Below, in pieces: positions 1 through 9,112 of a stretch of 64,000 nt of DNA (its first letter is position 1; every line of letters begins with the position of its first letter). Source of the DNA: Prorocentrum cordatum (lineage: Eukaryota > Sar > Dinophyceae > Prorocentrales > Prorocentraceae); NCBI GenBank assembly GCA_963575745.1, contig CAUYUJ010018062.1:1-64000 (forward strand). The letters run 5' to 3'. A program made the translations under genes and the position numbers. The notes below the pieces were generated by a model that ran no database searches, was not told the origin of the DNA, and saw only the letters and a list, made by a program, of their open reading frames with translations.

Positions 1-240
1 GGGAGGAGGGTAGGGAGGGGGGAGGGAGGGAGGGAGGGAGGGAGGTAGGGAGGGGGGAAAAAAGGGGAGGGAGGGAGGGAGGGAGGAGGGGAGGGAGGGA
101 GGGAGGGAGGGAGGGAGGAGGAGGAGGAGGAGGAGGAAGAAGAAGAAGAAGAAGGAGGAGGAGGAGGGGGAGGAGGAGGACGAGGAGGACGAGGAGGACG
201 AGGAGGACGAGGACGAGGAGGAGGTGGAGGAGGAGGAGGA
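1..240. repeat. Purine-rich GGGA/GGA microsatellite
   Basis: The stretch starts as GGGA repeats and passes into GGA, GAA and GAC triplets. It is strongly strand-asymmetric, with almost no pyrimidines before position 180. No gene is visible. Confidence 0.95.
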
Positions 241-249
241 CACCAACGC

Positions 250-250
<1 letters not shown>

Positions 251-298
<48 letters not shown>
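251..298. repeat. (GAC)n microsatellite
   Basis: An uninterrupted run of GAC triplets, which would read as poly-Asp on the plus strand. Nothing around it supports translation. Confidence 0.95.
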
Positions 299-618
299 CT
301 TCCCCCCCCCCGCTCGGCTCCGATGCTCGGCTGCCTCTGCCAGCGGGCCCTGGGCGGCCCCTCGGAGCCAAGCTCGGGGGGGGGCCCAGGCCCCCTCGGG
401 TCACGAGAAAAGCACGACGCCCTGAGGCCTCAGCGCTGCAAAAGTTTACCACACCGGGCGCTTACGGCCGGCGGCGGGCCCCCTGGGGACCCTCACAGAT
501 CGATCCGGCTCGAATAGCGACGCAGGAAGAGGGGTTCCAGAGCTCCGGGCGTGATTTTCCGCGATGCTGCGAATGTCTCGCAGCTTCGGCTCTCAGGGAC
601 GGGAGGCTTATCGCTATC
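299..618. other. GC-rich stretch with no recognised feature
   Basis: A non-tandem, GC-rich sequence lies between the GAC run and the first dispersed repeat. Short open frames exist on both strands but show no recognisable domain, start context or splice signal. Confidence 0.6.
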
Positions 619-745
619 TTTTCGGACTCCAGGGGCCCTCGCCAGGCCCGGGACTGTCAAAAGTCGACCGTCGGGATGAAAAGTCAAGCCCGGAGAGCGG
701 AGCAAGGTCTTTGGGGGGTCGACGTCATGAAAAAATCGTGACCCG
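619..745 (+). repeat. Dispersed repeat DR-2, copy 1
   Basis: This begins with a TTTTCGGNCTCCAGGGGCCC-like stretch, continues through GTCAAAA and GGGATGAAAA, and ends in a small hairpin at 724-742 (GTCATGA, A-run, TCGTGAC). The same order of motifs recurs at 59513-59640 and 61851-61985 on the plus strand and at 56520-56655 and 58668-58735 on the minus strand. Partial copies lie at 47436-47510, 56955-57028 and 63545-63660. This is the reference copy for the family. It may be a short interspersed element, but no RNA polymerase III boxes were recognised. Confidence 0.75.
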
Positions 746-770
746 AGGAGTCGTTCCAGAACTCAGCCAC

Positions 771-929
771 GCGCAGAGCGGGGTGGGGGAGGGGGAGGGC
801 TTCTTAGAAGAACCCCTGCTTCTTGGAAGGCACGGGCTTGACCTATAGATGTATGGCCAGCGCCTTCTAAGAAGCAGCCTCCTTCTAAGAAGCCCTCCCC
901 CCTCCCTTCACCCCCTTGTGCGCACCGCC
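771..929. mobile_element. Foldback element FB-1, copy 1
   Basis: The left arm (GCGCAGAG, G-rich, GGGCTTCTTAGAAG) is the reverse complement of the right arm, which ends in CTTCTAAGAAGCCC, a C-rich tract and GTGCGC. The core CTTCTTAGAAG palindrome is repeated inside. Related copies lie at 1777-1925, 4758-4922 and 63320-63480, with a variant at 56280-56480. The size and full-length inverted symmetry fit a non-autonomous foldback or MITE-type transposon. No coding capacity. Confidence 0.75.
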
Positions 930-949
930 ATAGAACACTCTCGGAGCCT

Positions 950-1027
950 TCTGGAGCGTTCTGGGAAGGCCGCGGCGCCCGATACGTCCTCCAGAGCCGC
1001 CAGATTTCAGAGATCCTCGATTTATCC
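950..1027. repeat. Dispersed repeat DR-3, copy 1
   Basis: A segment with GAGCGTTCTGGGA, then CCAGAGCCGCCAGAT, then a GATCCTCGATTTATCC-like end matches 62706-62790 in order and spacing. It lies directly to the right of the first foldback copy, so the left and right ends of the window share a repeat neighbourhood. Confidence 0.55.
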
Positions 1028-1588
1028 TGTCGGGTGTAGTCCCTGTGCGGGCATCGTCTCGGGGGTACCGATAGCCGATGCCCGTCCCCTCGCCCCCCCG
1101 TCGCCACGACGGGACTCGCCTCGGTCCTGATCAGAACGCGCCCCAGGAGAGGTCTGGGGAGTGGCGGTGTCGGTATTTCTCTCGTCCCCCCACAAGCGGC
1201 ACACGAAAGTCGTGCTGGCCGCTACGATCGAAACGGGTACAAGGCGAGAGTGGAGAGGAAGGCCAACAGCAGTTGCTCCCCAACAGCAGTTTGCCGGCGT
1301 GCAAGCATTCTGCTGCGCCACCGCCTTGCGGCGGCCCTGTTGTGCACGCGGGTGGGAGTCGAGTTTGGCTTGGTCCTGGATGGAGAATAAGAAAAAATAA
1401 CAAAATGATAATAAAACAAAAAAAACTGAGAAGGACGTCGGTATCGCCGCGGACGTCGTCCATTTGTCCATTGTGGCAGAAACTCGGCGGCCTTCGGCGG
1501 CCCCTTCGGGCACGTGTGTGATCTGCGTCGAGCTGGATCCAGCAAGCGGTCGGCTCACGGCGGGGCGCGTCGGACGTGAACAGCGCAC
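1022..1588 (-). CDS. Hypothetical ORF with one hydrophobic segment (doubtful)
   Basis: A 188-codon open frame on the minus strand. It holds one stretch rich in Phe, Leu and Val (FSVFFVLLSFCYFFLFSI) that could span a membrane, flanked by Arg/Ser/Thr-rich sequence. The hydrophobic stretch comes from an A/T-rich patch at about 1390-1430 on the plus strand, which in GC-rich DNA can mimic a membrane helix. No family is recognised. Two other frames over the same DNA are also open, so this may not be a gene. Confidence 0.15.
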   Translation of the reverse strand: MRCSRPTRPAVSRPLAGSSSTQITHVPEGAAEGRRVSATMDKWTTSAAIPTSFSVFFVLLSFCYFFLFSIQDQAKLDSHPRAQQGRRKAVAQQNACTPANCCWGATAVGLPLHSRLVPVSIVAASTTFVCRLWGDERNTDTATPQTSPGARSDQDRGESRRGDGGARGRASAIGTPETMPAQGLHPTG

Positions 1589-1634
1589 AGGAGCAGGAAG
1601 CAGGAGCGGAGATGGGGGTACACTCTAGGCGATG

Positions 1635-1776
1635 CTTAAGAAAACCCAAGTTTTCGGCCAGAGTCTCGATTACTCTTCATGTTTCGATGTAAATCCTAAG
1701 ATTTGAATAGGCATTCTGGGTTTTTCTTCCAATTCTGAGATTGTGAATTTCTTAACCCATGATTTCTAAAGGATTT
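1635..1776. other. AT-rich island with inverted AAGAAAACCC motif
   Basis: This is one of few AT-rich patches in the first 17 kb. AAGAAAACCC near 1640 pairs with GGGTTTTTCTT near 1709, and TTTCTTAACCC recurs near 1749. It abuts the second foldback copy and may be an older insertion. No gene is visible. Confidence 0.4.
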
Positions 1777-1925
1777 CGCAGGGTGTAGGGGGAGGGGAAG
1801 GCTTCTTAGAAGGAGGCTGCTTCTGAGAAGGCGCGGGCCCTATTTGTAGATTGAGGCCCGCGCCTTCTAAGAAGGAGCCTCCTTCTATGAAGCTGCCCCC
1901 CTCCACCCCCCCTCAGCGCGCCGCC
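1777..1925. mobile_element. Foldback element FB-1, copy 2
   Basis: It has the same architecture as the copy at 771-929: a G-rich left end, GGCTTCTTAGAAGGAGG, a short centre with TGTAGATTG, then CGCCTTCTAAGAAGGAG and a C-rich right end finishing at GCGCGCCGCC. The sequence just beyond the right end (an ACAGGAGGAAGGCAGGAG-like stretch) is also shared with the copy at 4758-4922, so the true element may extend a little to the right. A 15-base G run follows at 1951-1965. Confidence 0.75.
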
Positions 1926-2025
1926 AACACAGGAGGAAGGCAGGAGCACAGGGGGGGGGGGGGGGAGATTCCCCGTCACGCACGAGCGGCAAACCAACAA
2001 ATCGCGGCGCTCGACGGGCGGCTGC

Positions 2026-2033
2026 GGCGACGC

Positions 2034-2127
<94 letters not shown>

Positions 2128-2128
2128 T
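2026..2128. repeat. (GACGCC)n, (GCC)n and (GAC)n compound microsatellite
   Basis: The array passes from GACGCC hexamers through GCC to GAC triplets. Poly-Arg, poly-Asp or poly-Thr frames over it are by-products of the repeat. Confidence 0.95.
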
Positions 2129-3194
2129 AGGGTGACGAGGGTGGCGCCGTCGTCGTCGTCGTTTCTGAAGCTCGCGTACGCTTCTGGGGGACGTTGGCGA
2201 CGCCGACGAGGATGGTGAGGGCGGCGACGTCATCGTCGCCGTTTCGGAGGTTCGTGGGGCGTTTTCCTTGGAGGTCTACGCCGCGTCGGCCGGGCGTGGC
2301 TCTCGCGGGGCTGGCCACGGTGGGCCCTGGGAGGGGTCTGTAGGCCGATATAGATTGGATTTTGACGCCAACGACGACGCCGCCGCCGCCGACGCCGCCG
2401 CCGACCACGACGACGACAACGGGGATGACAAAGTTACGGGCACGGCTACAGTGTTCATTTCGACTCAGAAACAACTTAGAGGCACTTCTGTTGCTTGACC
2501 TTCTCTCGGCTTCACTACCTATTTCAGGCCACGAGCCTCGGGAGATACGGCCAACGTCATTCTTACGATTTCCAGTGGGTGCTCGTCACACTCGTCTTGC
2601 GAGCTGCTGGCATGAAAACAAACACCAGAAGTACAAAGGCGAAGCCCCAGCACCAAGAGGAAGTTCAAACGAGGAGAGCGAGGAGGGGACGAGGAGGGGG
2701 GCGGGAGGAAGAGTGGGAGGCAGCCGAGACGGCCGCTTCTGATCGGCATGCGCAGGTGCGCAATAGGATGTGCAGGTTCTGCGCGAAGTCCGAAAGCCGT
2801 CATCGCCATCGCCAGCCATCATATGCGCCGACATCGTCGTCGTCTTCATCTACCACAACGTCGATCTCCCGCAGCGTCATCGCCATCGCCTGCACGATCA
2901 CGTGCGTCGACATCGTCGACATCGTCATAGAGATCATCGTCGCCATCACTGTACCTGACGTCAGCGTCGCCATCGCCATCGTCGTCACCATCACCACCAT
3001 CATGATCCATGTCGTGCAGGCATCGCTGTGTAGCACCCTGCAGGCACCATGCCCATGCGCAGTTTACGAGAGTGCAGCTCTCTGTGACGAGCCGATTTTC
3101 TTTCTATTCGATATAATCAGAGTGAGGGGGCCGAACGGTCATTCATTGTCCCTGGGTGCTTGGCTTAAGTGCCGATCCGTGGTGAGGATTATGC
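2129..3194. other. GTC/ATC-rich sequence without a supported gene
   Basis: GTC and GAC runs occur at 2145-2165 and 2370-2420. CATCGTCGTC- and CATCGCCATC-like degenerate repeats fill 2790-3010. A long open frame crosses the region from about 2495, but its composition changes abruptly from mixed to Val/Ile/Leu-only when it enters the repeats, as expected for a chance frame. Confidence 0.5.
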
Positions 3195-3402
3195 TTGTTG
3201 CGTTGTTGTTGCTGTTGGTGGTGGTGGTGGTGTTGTTGGTGTTGATGTTATTATTGTTGTTGTTGGTGGTGTTGGTGTTGTTGTTGTTGTTGGTGTTGGT
3301 GTTGGTGTTGTTGTTATTGCTGTTGTTGTTGTTGTTGCTGTTGCTGTTGCTGTTGTTGTTGTCGATGATTGTTGTTTGTTGTTTGTTGTTTGTTGTCGTC
3401 GT
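3195..3402. repeat. (GTT/GTG)n degenerate microsatellite
   Basis: About 200 bases built almost only of GTTGTTG, GGTGGTG and GTTGCTG words. The poly-Leu, poly-Val and poly-Cys frames on the plus strand and poly-Asn/Gln on the minus strand are repeat artefacts. Confidence 0.9.
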
Positions 3403-3590
3403 CCCCCCGCGACCCCGCCCGCGACCCACCCGCGACCGACCCCGCGACCCATCCGCGACCCACCCCGCGACCCGCTCGCGACCCACCCCGCGACCCACCC
3501 GCGACCCACCCGCGACCCACCCGCGACCACCCCGCGACCTGGCCCGCGGCCCACCCGCGACCCTCTTGCGACCCAACCCGCGACCCACCT
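3403..3590. repeat. CCGCGACCCA minisatellite
   Basis: A roughly 10-base unit, CCGCGACCCA with variants CCGCGACCAC and TTGCGACCCA, is repeated about 18 times. The unit has no stop codon in any frame, so all reading frames stay open. Confidence 0.85.
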
Positions 3591-4354
3591 ACATTGTTTT
3601 AACAAAAGTCGGCGACTGCGGCGGGCTCATTGTATAGTTTGAATTTTTTGCGCCTGCGACGGGCTTCGTCAGAGCCTCGCACACTGCAGACGTCCCCGCC
3701 GCCTCCTCACTCTTATCCGCAGCTGCGGGGTGCTGCGTTAAATAGATCCAGATGGGCTCTAACGTTGAGGAAGAATCGTCGTCATTTCTTTTGTCATCTT
3801 CGTCCTCGCCATCGCCGACACCGGTCTCTTCACCGTCGCCACCATAAAAAAATCACAAGCAAGTGGTGGCAGCAATACGACCTGCTCAGGTCGAAGCAGT
3901 TAGACGACATGTTCAGGTCGGACGCGAGCAGTTTCACGACCTTCTCAGGTCAAACGAGAGCCCGCCGGGCCGCCGACCAGAAAGACGCAGGATGGAAAAA
4001 CAAGCAGACACAACTAGTCGTCGATTCCTGTGCAGCTATGGGAACGTATGGGAATTGGGGGGACGACGAGAACCCAGAAATGTCACAAAATATGAGGGAG
4101 CCTGGGATGTGTGCGCGTGTGTGTCTTTATTTGTGTGTGCCCCCTTCCGCCCCCACCCCCCCGAGGTGGCGGGCGCGGCCCCCGGGCCCCCCGGCTCGTG
4201 GCAGGCGTGGCACGCGCAGGAGCCCGCGCCGGCGCCGCCGATGTGCCTGCTGCAGCACGCGGACGGCGCCGACATGCTGGCGGGGACGACCCCCTCTTGG
4301 ACGAAGAGGAGGGTCTCGTTGGCGAGCGAGGGCGGGCAAGGAGGAGGAGGAGGA
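3591..4354. other. Mixed sequence without a recognised gene
   Basis: No domain is recognised. At 3889-3960 a short degenerate tandem (CGACCTGCTCAGGTCGAAGC and two relatives ending in TTCAGGTC) repeats about every 40 bases. A CT-rich patch lies at 4140-4185. Confidence 0.4.
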
Positions 4355-4440
4355 GGAGGCCTTCTCAGAGGGCGGCGGGGCTTCTCAGCAGCCCCCCGGG
4401 CCTTCTGAGAGGTTTCCTGTGCCCTCGGATGAGGCTTGTT
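4355..4440. repeat. Foldback-variant half, split by a TCC expansion
   Basis: GGCCTTCTCAGAGGG, GGGCTTCTCAGCAGCCC and GGGCCTTCTGAGAGGTTTCC match the order seen in the FB-1 variant at 56302-56355. GCTCAGAAGGCC at 4643-4654, after the TCC array, could be its other half. This suggests a microsatellite expanded inside an older foldback copy. Confidence 0.4.
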
Positions 4441-4635
4441 ACTCCTCCTCCTCCTCCTCCTCCTCCTCCTCCTCCTCCTCCTCCTCCTCCTCCTCCTCCG
4501 CCTCCGCCTCCGCCTCCGCCTCCGGCCTCCGGCCTCCGGCCTCCTCCTCCTCCGCCTCCGCCTCCGCCTCCGCCTCCGCCTCCGCCTCCTCTTCCTCCTC
4601 CTCCTCCGCCTCCGCCTCCGCCTCCTCCTCCTCCA
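4441..4635. repeat. (TCC)n/(TCCGCC)n microsatellite
   Basis: TCC triplets grade into GCCTCC hexamers. Poly-Ser, poly-Pro, poly-Leu (plus) and poly-Glu, poly-Gly (minus) frames arise from it. Confidence 0.95.
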
Positions 4636-4757
4636 AAAAACTGCTCAGAAGGCCGGGGGTCTTCCGAGCCTTTTAAACAGGCCCGCCCTTCTCGCCTCCC
4701 CCCAGGGCGCGCCGTCGAGGAGACCGCCCCTCTGGCTCGAATGAGAGATCCAGCAGA

Positions 4758-4922
4758 AGCGCAGAATGGGGGTGCAGGGGGGAGAGGCTTCTTAGAAGCA
4801 CCCCTGCTTCTTCTCAAAAGGCGCGGGCCTCGTCTGTAGATGTCAGGCCGGCGCCTTCTGAGAAGCAGCCTCCTCCTACGAAGCTTCCCCCTCGCCCCCT
4901 GCCCCCCCCTCTGCGCGCCGCC
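4758..4922. mobile_element. Foldback element FB-1, copy 3
   Basis: Left end GCGCAGAATGGGGGTGCAGG, then GGCTTCTTAGAAGCACCCC, a centre with CTGTAGATG, GCGCCTTCTGAGAAGCAGCC and a C-rich right end closing at CTGCGCGCCGCC. It keeps the same arm order as the other copies and has no coding capacity. Confidence 0.75.
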
Positions 4923-5060
4923 GAAACAGGAAGGCAGCAGGAGCGCAGGGGTGGGCAGTTCTCCCGCCCGGCGCGAGCGGCAGAGAGGAAAGAGTCGCGG
5001 CGCCCGGTTGCCGAAAGTCTCCGGCCTCGGGTCCACGTCGGACAACGGCCCAGGAGGAGT

Positions 5061-5241
5061 ACTCCAGATTTCGTAATGAAGGGAGGGAGGTCTCATTTCG
5101 GGGGGGGTCTCTTCCAGGCTATCTTGGAGGGCCTGGAGGGTCTGGGGACGATGTTCTGGAGGGTTCTCCCACGGGGGAGGTCTGAAATGGCTTGTCTTGG
5201 AGGGTCCAGACCCCCCTCCCTTTTATTACGAAATCTGGAGT
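5061..5241. mobile_element. Miniature inverted-repeat element (34-bp arms)
   Basis: The left arm, 5061-5093 (ACTCCAGATTTCGTAATGAA, GGGAGGGAGGTCT), is the reverse complement of 5208-5241 with few mismatches. The interior of about 115 bases is G-rich with several GGAGGGT words and no ORF. A MITE-like transposon copy is the simplest reading. A possible AG or GT dinucleotide duplication at the borders is too short to prove insertion. Confidence 0.65.
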
Positions 5242-5321
5242 AGCAGTTCCTGGGGAGGGGATCGAGATCCCCAGGGGCCCGCGTCACGCAAAACAGTGCG
5301 GCGTCGGAGGCGACGGGCGGC

Positions 5322-5460
5322 TACGGCGACGCCGCCGCCAACGCCGACGCCGACGCCAACGCCGACGCCGACGCCGACGCCGCCGAAGCCGACACCGACG
5401 CCGACGCCGACGCCGCCGCCGCCACCGACGACGACGACGACAACGAACACGCCGATGCCG
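5322..5460. repeat. (GACGCC)n compound microsatellite
   Basis: GACGCC and GACGCCAAC words end in GAC triplets. The same unit type is seen at 2026-2128. Confidence 0.9.
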
Positions 5461-5631
5461 ACGCTCCAAGGGTGCGGTCGGGCAGGCGGCCGAACGGGGC
5501 AGCCTCTCGCGGGTGGATGGGGCGCGTCGCGGAGGGGGCTCGTGACGGAGGGAATTGGTCAGGCCGCCCCCGATCATCGGGACGATCGAAAGGGGTACTG
5601 ACAAAATGGTATTACCTCCTCCCTCCCCTTA
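5461..5631. other. GC-rich spacer
   Basis: Non-repetitive sequence between two microsatellites with no recognised feature. Confidence 0.5.
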
Positions 5632-5820
5632 CCCCTCCTCCGCCTCCGCCTCCGCCTCCCGCCTCCTCCTCCTCCTCCTCCTCCTCCTCCTCCGCCTCCT
5701 CCTCCGCCTCCGCCTCCTCTTCCTCCTCCGCCGCCTCCGCCTCTTCCTCTTCCTCTTCCTCCTCCTCCTCCTCCTCGTCCTCCTCCTCCTCCTCTTCCTC
5801 TTCCTCTTCCTCCTCCTCTG
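5632..5820. repeat. (TCC)n/(TTCCTC)n microsatellite
   Basis: Pyrimidine-only array of TCC, GCC and TTC triplets. Confidence 0.95.
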
Positions 5821-6125
5821 GCTCAAGGCCGAGGCCTCTGGGGGCCGAGGTCGCGCAGCACTGCCTCCCAGGTCAGGCCCTGGGAGATAGGGCTCGAGCT
5901 GGCCCCCCACTGCCGCCCGGCCACCCTCTTTTACTCCTTCCTTTCCGCCCGGCCCTATCGTCTCCGGTGCTGTGCGTTTCACTGGTACGGCTTCTGACCT
6001 GAACGAGGGGCCCATTCACGCTCGCTTCTTCGTTCCCGACGACTTGCTCGGTGAGGAGCAAGGCACTCGTCTCTCGCGTTTCTGTTCAGCTTCTGGTGTG
6101 AGGCAGGTGGATTTCGTGATCTGCC

Positions 6126-7275
6126 ATGGAGCCCCCGCCCGGAAACTGGAGCGAGGTGGTGAGCCCGTTCGACGTGGTGGACCTGGAGACATATCATCTT
6201 CTGAGGTGCCCTTTGCCGGTGCCCATCTTCGAAGATGGAGGCGGATGGGCAGCTGGTAAAACGCCTGCGGAGGTGGGACCACCAGCGGGAGGCTGCTGGA
6301 GCTCTGGCGGCCGGCAAGCATCTCTTGCCGGCGCCGCTTCCGGCACCGGCGGCCTCGGCTACGTCCAACCCGAAGCAGGCGACGGCTCTATTCTCGGCCC
6401 CGATGACGAAGGAGAAGTTCGAAGGTGCCTGCGCGGGGCCCCCGGCATCGCCACCAAGCAGTTCCGGAGGCGAGCAGTGTGCTTCTTCCGGAGCCTCCGG
6501 CCGCTCCAAGGGCTCCTACGACTGTGATAGTGATCCCGGCTCCGCCTGCGCCTCCTTCGGCGGAAGGATCCCGGCGCCCCCGGAAGCGCAAACACAAGAA
6601 GAAGGCGGGGAAGGACGCCCCTTCGGAGGAGGCCAAGCTGGGCTTGCAGGAGTGGCCTCAGCCGCCGCCTCCGCCGGCCCGTATCGTGCGCACCCCGCCC
6701 AGGAAGAGGTAAAGGCTCGGCGAAAGAGACACAGGAAGAAGAAAGGCAACCCAACTTTGGCTGAGCCTCTCAGTGAGGCTCGCCTTTCTGCTGAGCCTCT
6801 TAGTGAGGCTCGCCTTTCGGCTGAGACTCTTCGCGAGGCTCGCTTGCATTTTTCGTGTTCGGCTGAGCCCTTGTCCAGGGTTCGCCCAGATGAGTGCTCT
6901 GATGTGGTTGGTTTGGAGCCGCTTCCTTCGGTTGAGGCGCTCCCCGATCAGGCGGTAGCACATTCGTCTTCGGGTGAGGCGGAGGGCTCGGCAGGGACAC
7001 TGCAGCATTTTTCACGACCCGACGTTGCGACGGGATCTTTACAATTGGGCGCGAAGACGCCTGAGGGTTCGAGTTTTGATGTGGGCGCGAGGGCGCCCTC
7101 CAGCTCGGACTGTGCTTTGCTCCGCCGTTTTTCTGATGGCGTTGAGGTGATAGAAGTTCTGCGCGCAAAGCCGTGGCTGGTGGAACCCTATTTTGAGTGC
7201 GGCGTCTCGGTTGGTCCTGGCGGAGGTTTCCACCCTCATGCCAGCTGCATCAGCCTTGCAGGCGCCCAGTTCTAG
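6126..7275 (+). pseudogene. Candidate protein-coding region broken by frameshifts
   Basis: No family is recognised. Protein-like sequence moves through three frames. Frame 1 of the reading starts at ATG 6126 (MEPPPGNWSEVVSPFDVVDL) and is good to about 6235. A second frame from ATG 6235 begins MEADGQLVKRLRRWDHQREA and runs with mixed composition to about 6500. A third frame from about 6500 gives a Pro/Lys-rich segment with KRKHKKKAGKDAPSEEAKLG and stops at about 6712. The second frame stays open to 7275 and contains an in-frame 30-base repeat. Each switch would need a single-base shift, so this looks like a decayed gene or a retroelement ORF, or an assembly with indels. The Lys/Arg-rich block could be a nuclear signal or nucleic-acid binding segment, but that is a guess. 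Confidence 0.3.
6760..6849. repeat. 30-bp tandem repeat, three units
   Basis: Units start at 6760, 6790 and 6820 with GCTGAGCCTCTCAGTGAGGC-like sequence and are nearly identical. In the plus frame open to 7275 they encode the decapeptide AEPLSEARLS three times. A degraded fourth unit may lie near 6862. Confidence 0.85.
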
Positions 7276-7383
7276 CCGGTAGTCTCAGTCATGCAGTTGT
7301 TCACGTTAGCTCCTGCACCCAATTTTCTTGCTACCATGTTTTAACCCGCCTCGGAGTTTGGCATGGCATCGCACACAGTGAAA
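7276..7383. other. Short non-repetitive spacer
   Basis: Sequence after the stop at 7275 with no recognised motif. Confidence 0.4.
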
Positions 7384-7858
7384 AAAACTTCCTCCTCCTC
7401 TTCCTCCGACTCCGACTCCGACTCCGGCCTCCTCTTCTTCCTTCTCTTCCGCCTCCGCCTCGTGTTCCTTATCCTCTTCGTCTTTCTCCTCCTCACCAGC
7501 ATCATCAGCAGCATCAGCCTCAACAGCATCATCATCAGCAGTATCAGCATCATCATCATCAACATCATCATAAGTTCCATCGCGGCCGTCATCATCACCA
7601 TCATCAGCAGCATTAGCATCAGCATTATCATCTGCAGCAGCATCATCAACAGCAGCATCAGCATAAGCAGCATGAGCATCATCATCAGCATCCGCATCAA
7701 CATCCGCATCAGCAGCAGCATCATCATTATCAGCAGTATCAGTATCATCATCAGCAGCATCAGCATCAGCATCATCATCATCCTCGTCCTCATCCTCCTT
7801 CGCCTCCTCATATTCCTCCTCATCCTCCTCATCATCCTCATCCTCATCCTCATCCTTG
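7384..7858. repeat. TCC/TTC tract passing into ATC-AGC repeats
   Basis: Pyrimidine triplets (7384-7495) give way to CATCATCAGCAGCATC-type words up to about 7785, then CCTCAT words. Ser/Ile-rich and Met-rich frames across it are artefacts of the repeat. Confidence 0.9.
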
Positions 7859-7904
7859 TGTGACGCTGCGCGAACTTAGGGCCTACGCCTGTAGCGGTAG
7901 TCTT

Positions 7905-8243
7905 CCTCCTCCTCTTCTCTTCCTCCTCCTCCTCCTCCTCCTCTTCCGTTTCCGCCTCCACCTCCTCCTCCTCCTCCTCCTCCTCCTCCTCCCTTTCCTC
8001 TTCCTCCTCGTCTTCCTCCTCCTCCTCCTCGTCCTCCTCCTCTTGCTCTTCCTCCTCCTCATCCGCCTCCACATCCTCCTTCTCATGATGTTCCTCCTTC
8101 TCCTCATCCGCCTCCTCCTCTTCTTCCACTTCCTCTTCCTCCTCCTCCAACTTTTCCTCCTCCCACTCCTCCTCCCATTCCTCCTCCCATTCCTCCTCCT
8201 CCTCCTCCTCCTCCTCCTCCTCCTCCTCCCCTCGTCCTCCTCC
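7905..8243. repeat. (TCC)n long pyrimidine tract
   Basis: About 340 bases of CCTCCT with sparse CGT and CAT interruptions. It reads as poly-Leu/Ser/Pro on one strand and poly-Glu/Arg/Gly on the other. Confidence 0.95.
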
Positions 8244-8611
8244 TCCTTCTGCTGGGCACGAAGATAGAAAGATTGACAGCAGTGCCTGTCCATGTTGAGC
8301 AGGACGCGTTGCTGGGGCCGCCGCGGGCCTTGCTCATCTGAGACGGAAGGCTGCCTGCACAGCAGAGGCCGCCGCAGGCTCTGTCCGTACCCACTTCGGG
8401 CGTCCAGCGGCAAGCACCAATGCTTGGAGGAGGCCCGCACGGACTTTTCGGGGCCGGCGCCGGGCCCCTGGCAGCGCCTCCCGCACCGACCTCTTCGGCG
8501 CGCCCCGCGCGCCGAGGAGGTCGGTGCAGCGCCGAGCCGAGCCGTCCGAGCGGACGTTCGAAAGCTCCTGTTCCGTTGTGCCGTCGACTGTTTCTCTTCG
8601 TCTGTTTCCAA
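8244..8611 (-). CDS. Hypothetical coding fragment upstream of an acidic repeat tail (doubtful)
   Basis: The minus-strand frame from about 8611 gives about 120 residues of mixed composition with Arg/Gly-rich stretches and a Cys/Leu-rich middle, then runs straight into the TCC array, read as Glu/Arg/Lys repeats. No family is recognised. The opposite strand is also open, so strand and reality are uncertain. A hairpin at 8480-8526 lies inside. Confidence 0.15.
8480..8526. repeat. Inverted repeat (20-bp arms)
   Basis: GCACCGACCTCTTCGGCGCG pairs with CGCGCCGAGGAGGTCGGTGC across a few bases, with one mismatch. It could be a small palindrome or a remnant of a foldback element. Confidence 0.6.
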
Positions 8612-9112
8612 GTATGCTTCTAGCTCCTATGATGTTTCCCTTGCCGGGCCAGGTCACGGCGGGGCGGTTTTGCCCCACCTCGGACCTTTTTTGGGGGGCC
8701 TGCGCCCGTGGGCCGGCTGGCCCCGAGGGAGTGTGCCAGGTCTGGCTTGTGCGAGGGGGCTCGGGAGCCCCAGAAGGTCCCGAAGCAGCTTGTCGGCAAG
8801 GGCTCCGTGCACTTCTCTTAGCGCTCGGTGAGGGATGCCCAGCCTCGAAGTCGTTAGGCTTTCCTGCCGCAAGTGTGTCAAGAGGATTCGCCTCCTCCCC
8901 CATCTGCCCGCAATTCCTTGCTGTGCAAGAGCAGCTTGCATGCGTCGCATGACTCGGTATCCTTCCCCGATCAAAGCGTAGAGGCATCGAAGGCAGGATA
9001 TGATGGTATTATCCGTAAGGGTGTCGCTCCCATGCCGCCAGCCCCCTCTCTTAGAATGGGACTTGTCAGAGCTGGGTTGGGATGTCTGGACGCTGACGTG
9101 AAGCAATGTCGG
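8612..9112. other. Non-repetitive sequence with no recognised feature
   Basis: Mixed-composition sequence, open by chance on both strands. I see no domain, splice structure or repeat. Confidence 0.4.

Noticed and set aside
8292-8831. A 179-codon plus frame opposite the minus-strand candidate at 8244-8611
   Set aside because: Arg/Ser/Pro-rich with no domain, and both strands are open by composition, so neither direction could be favoured.
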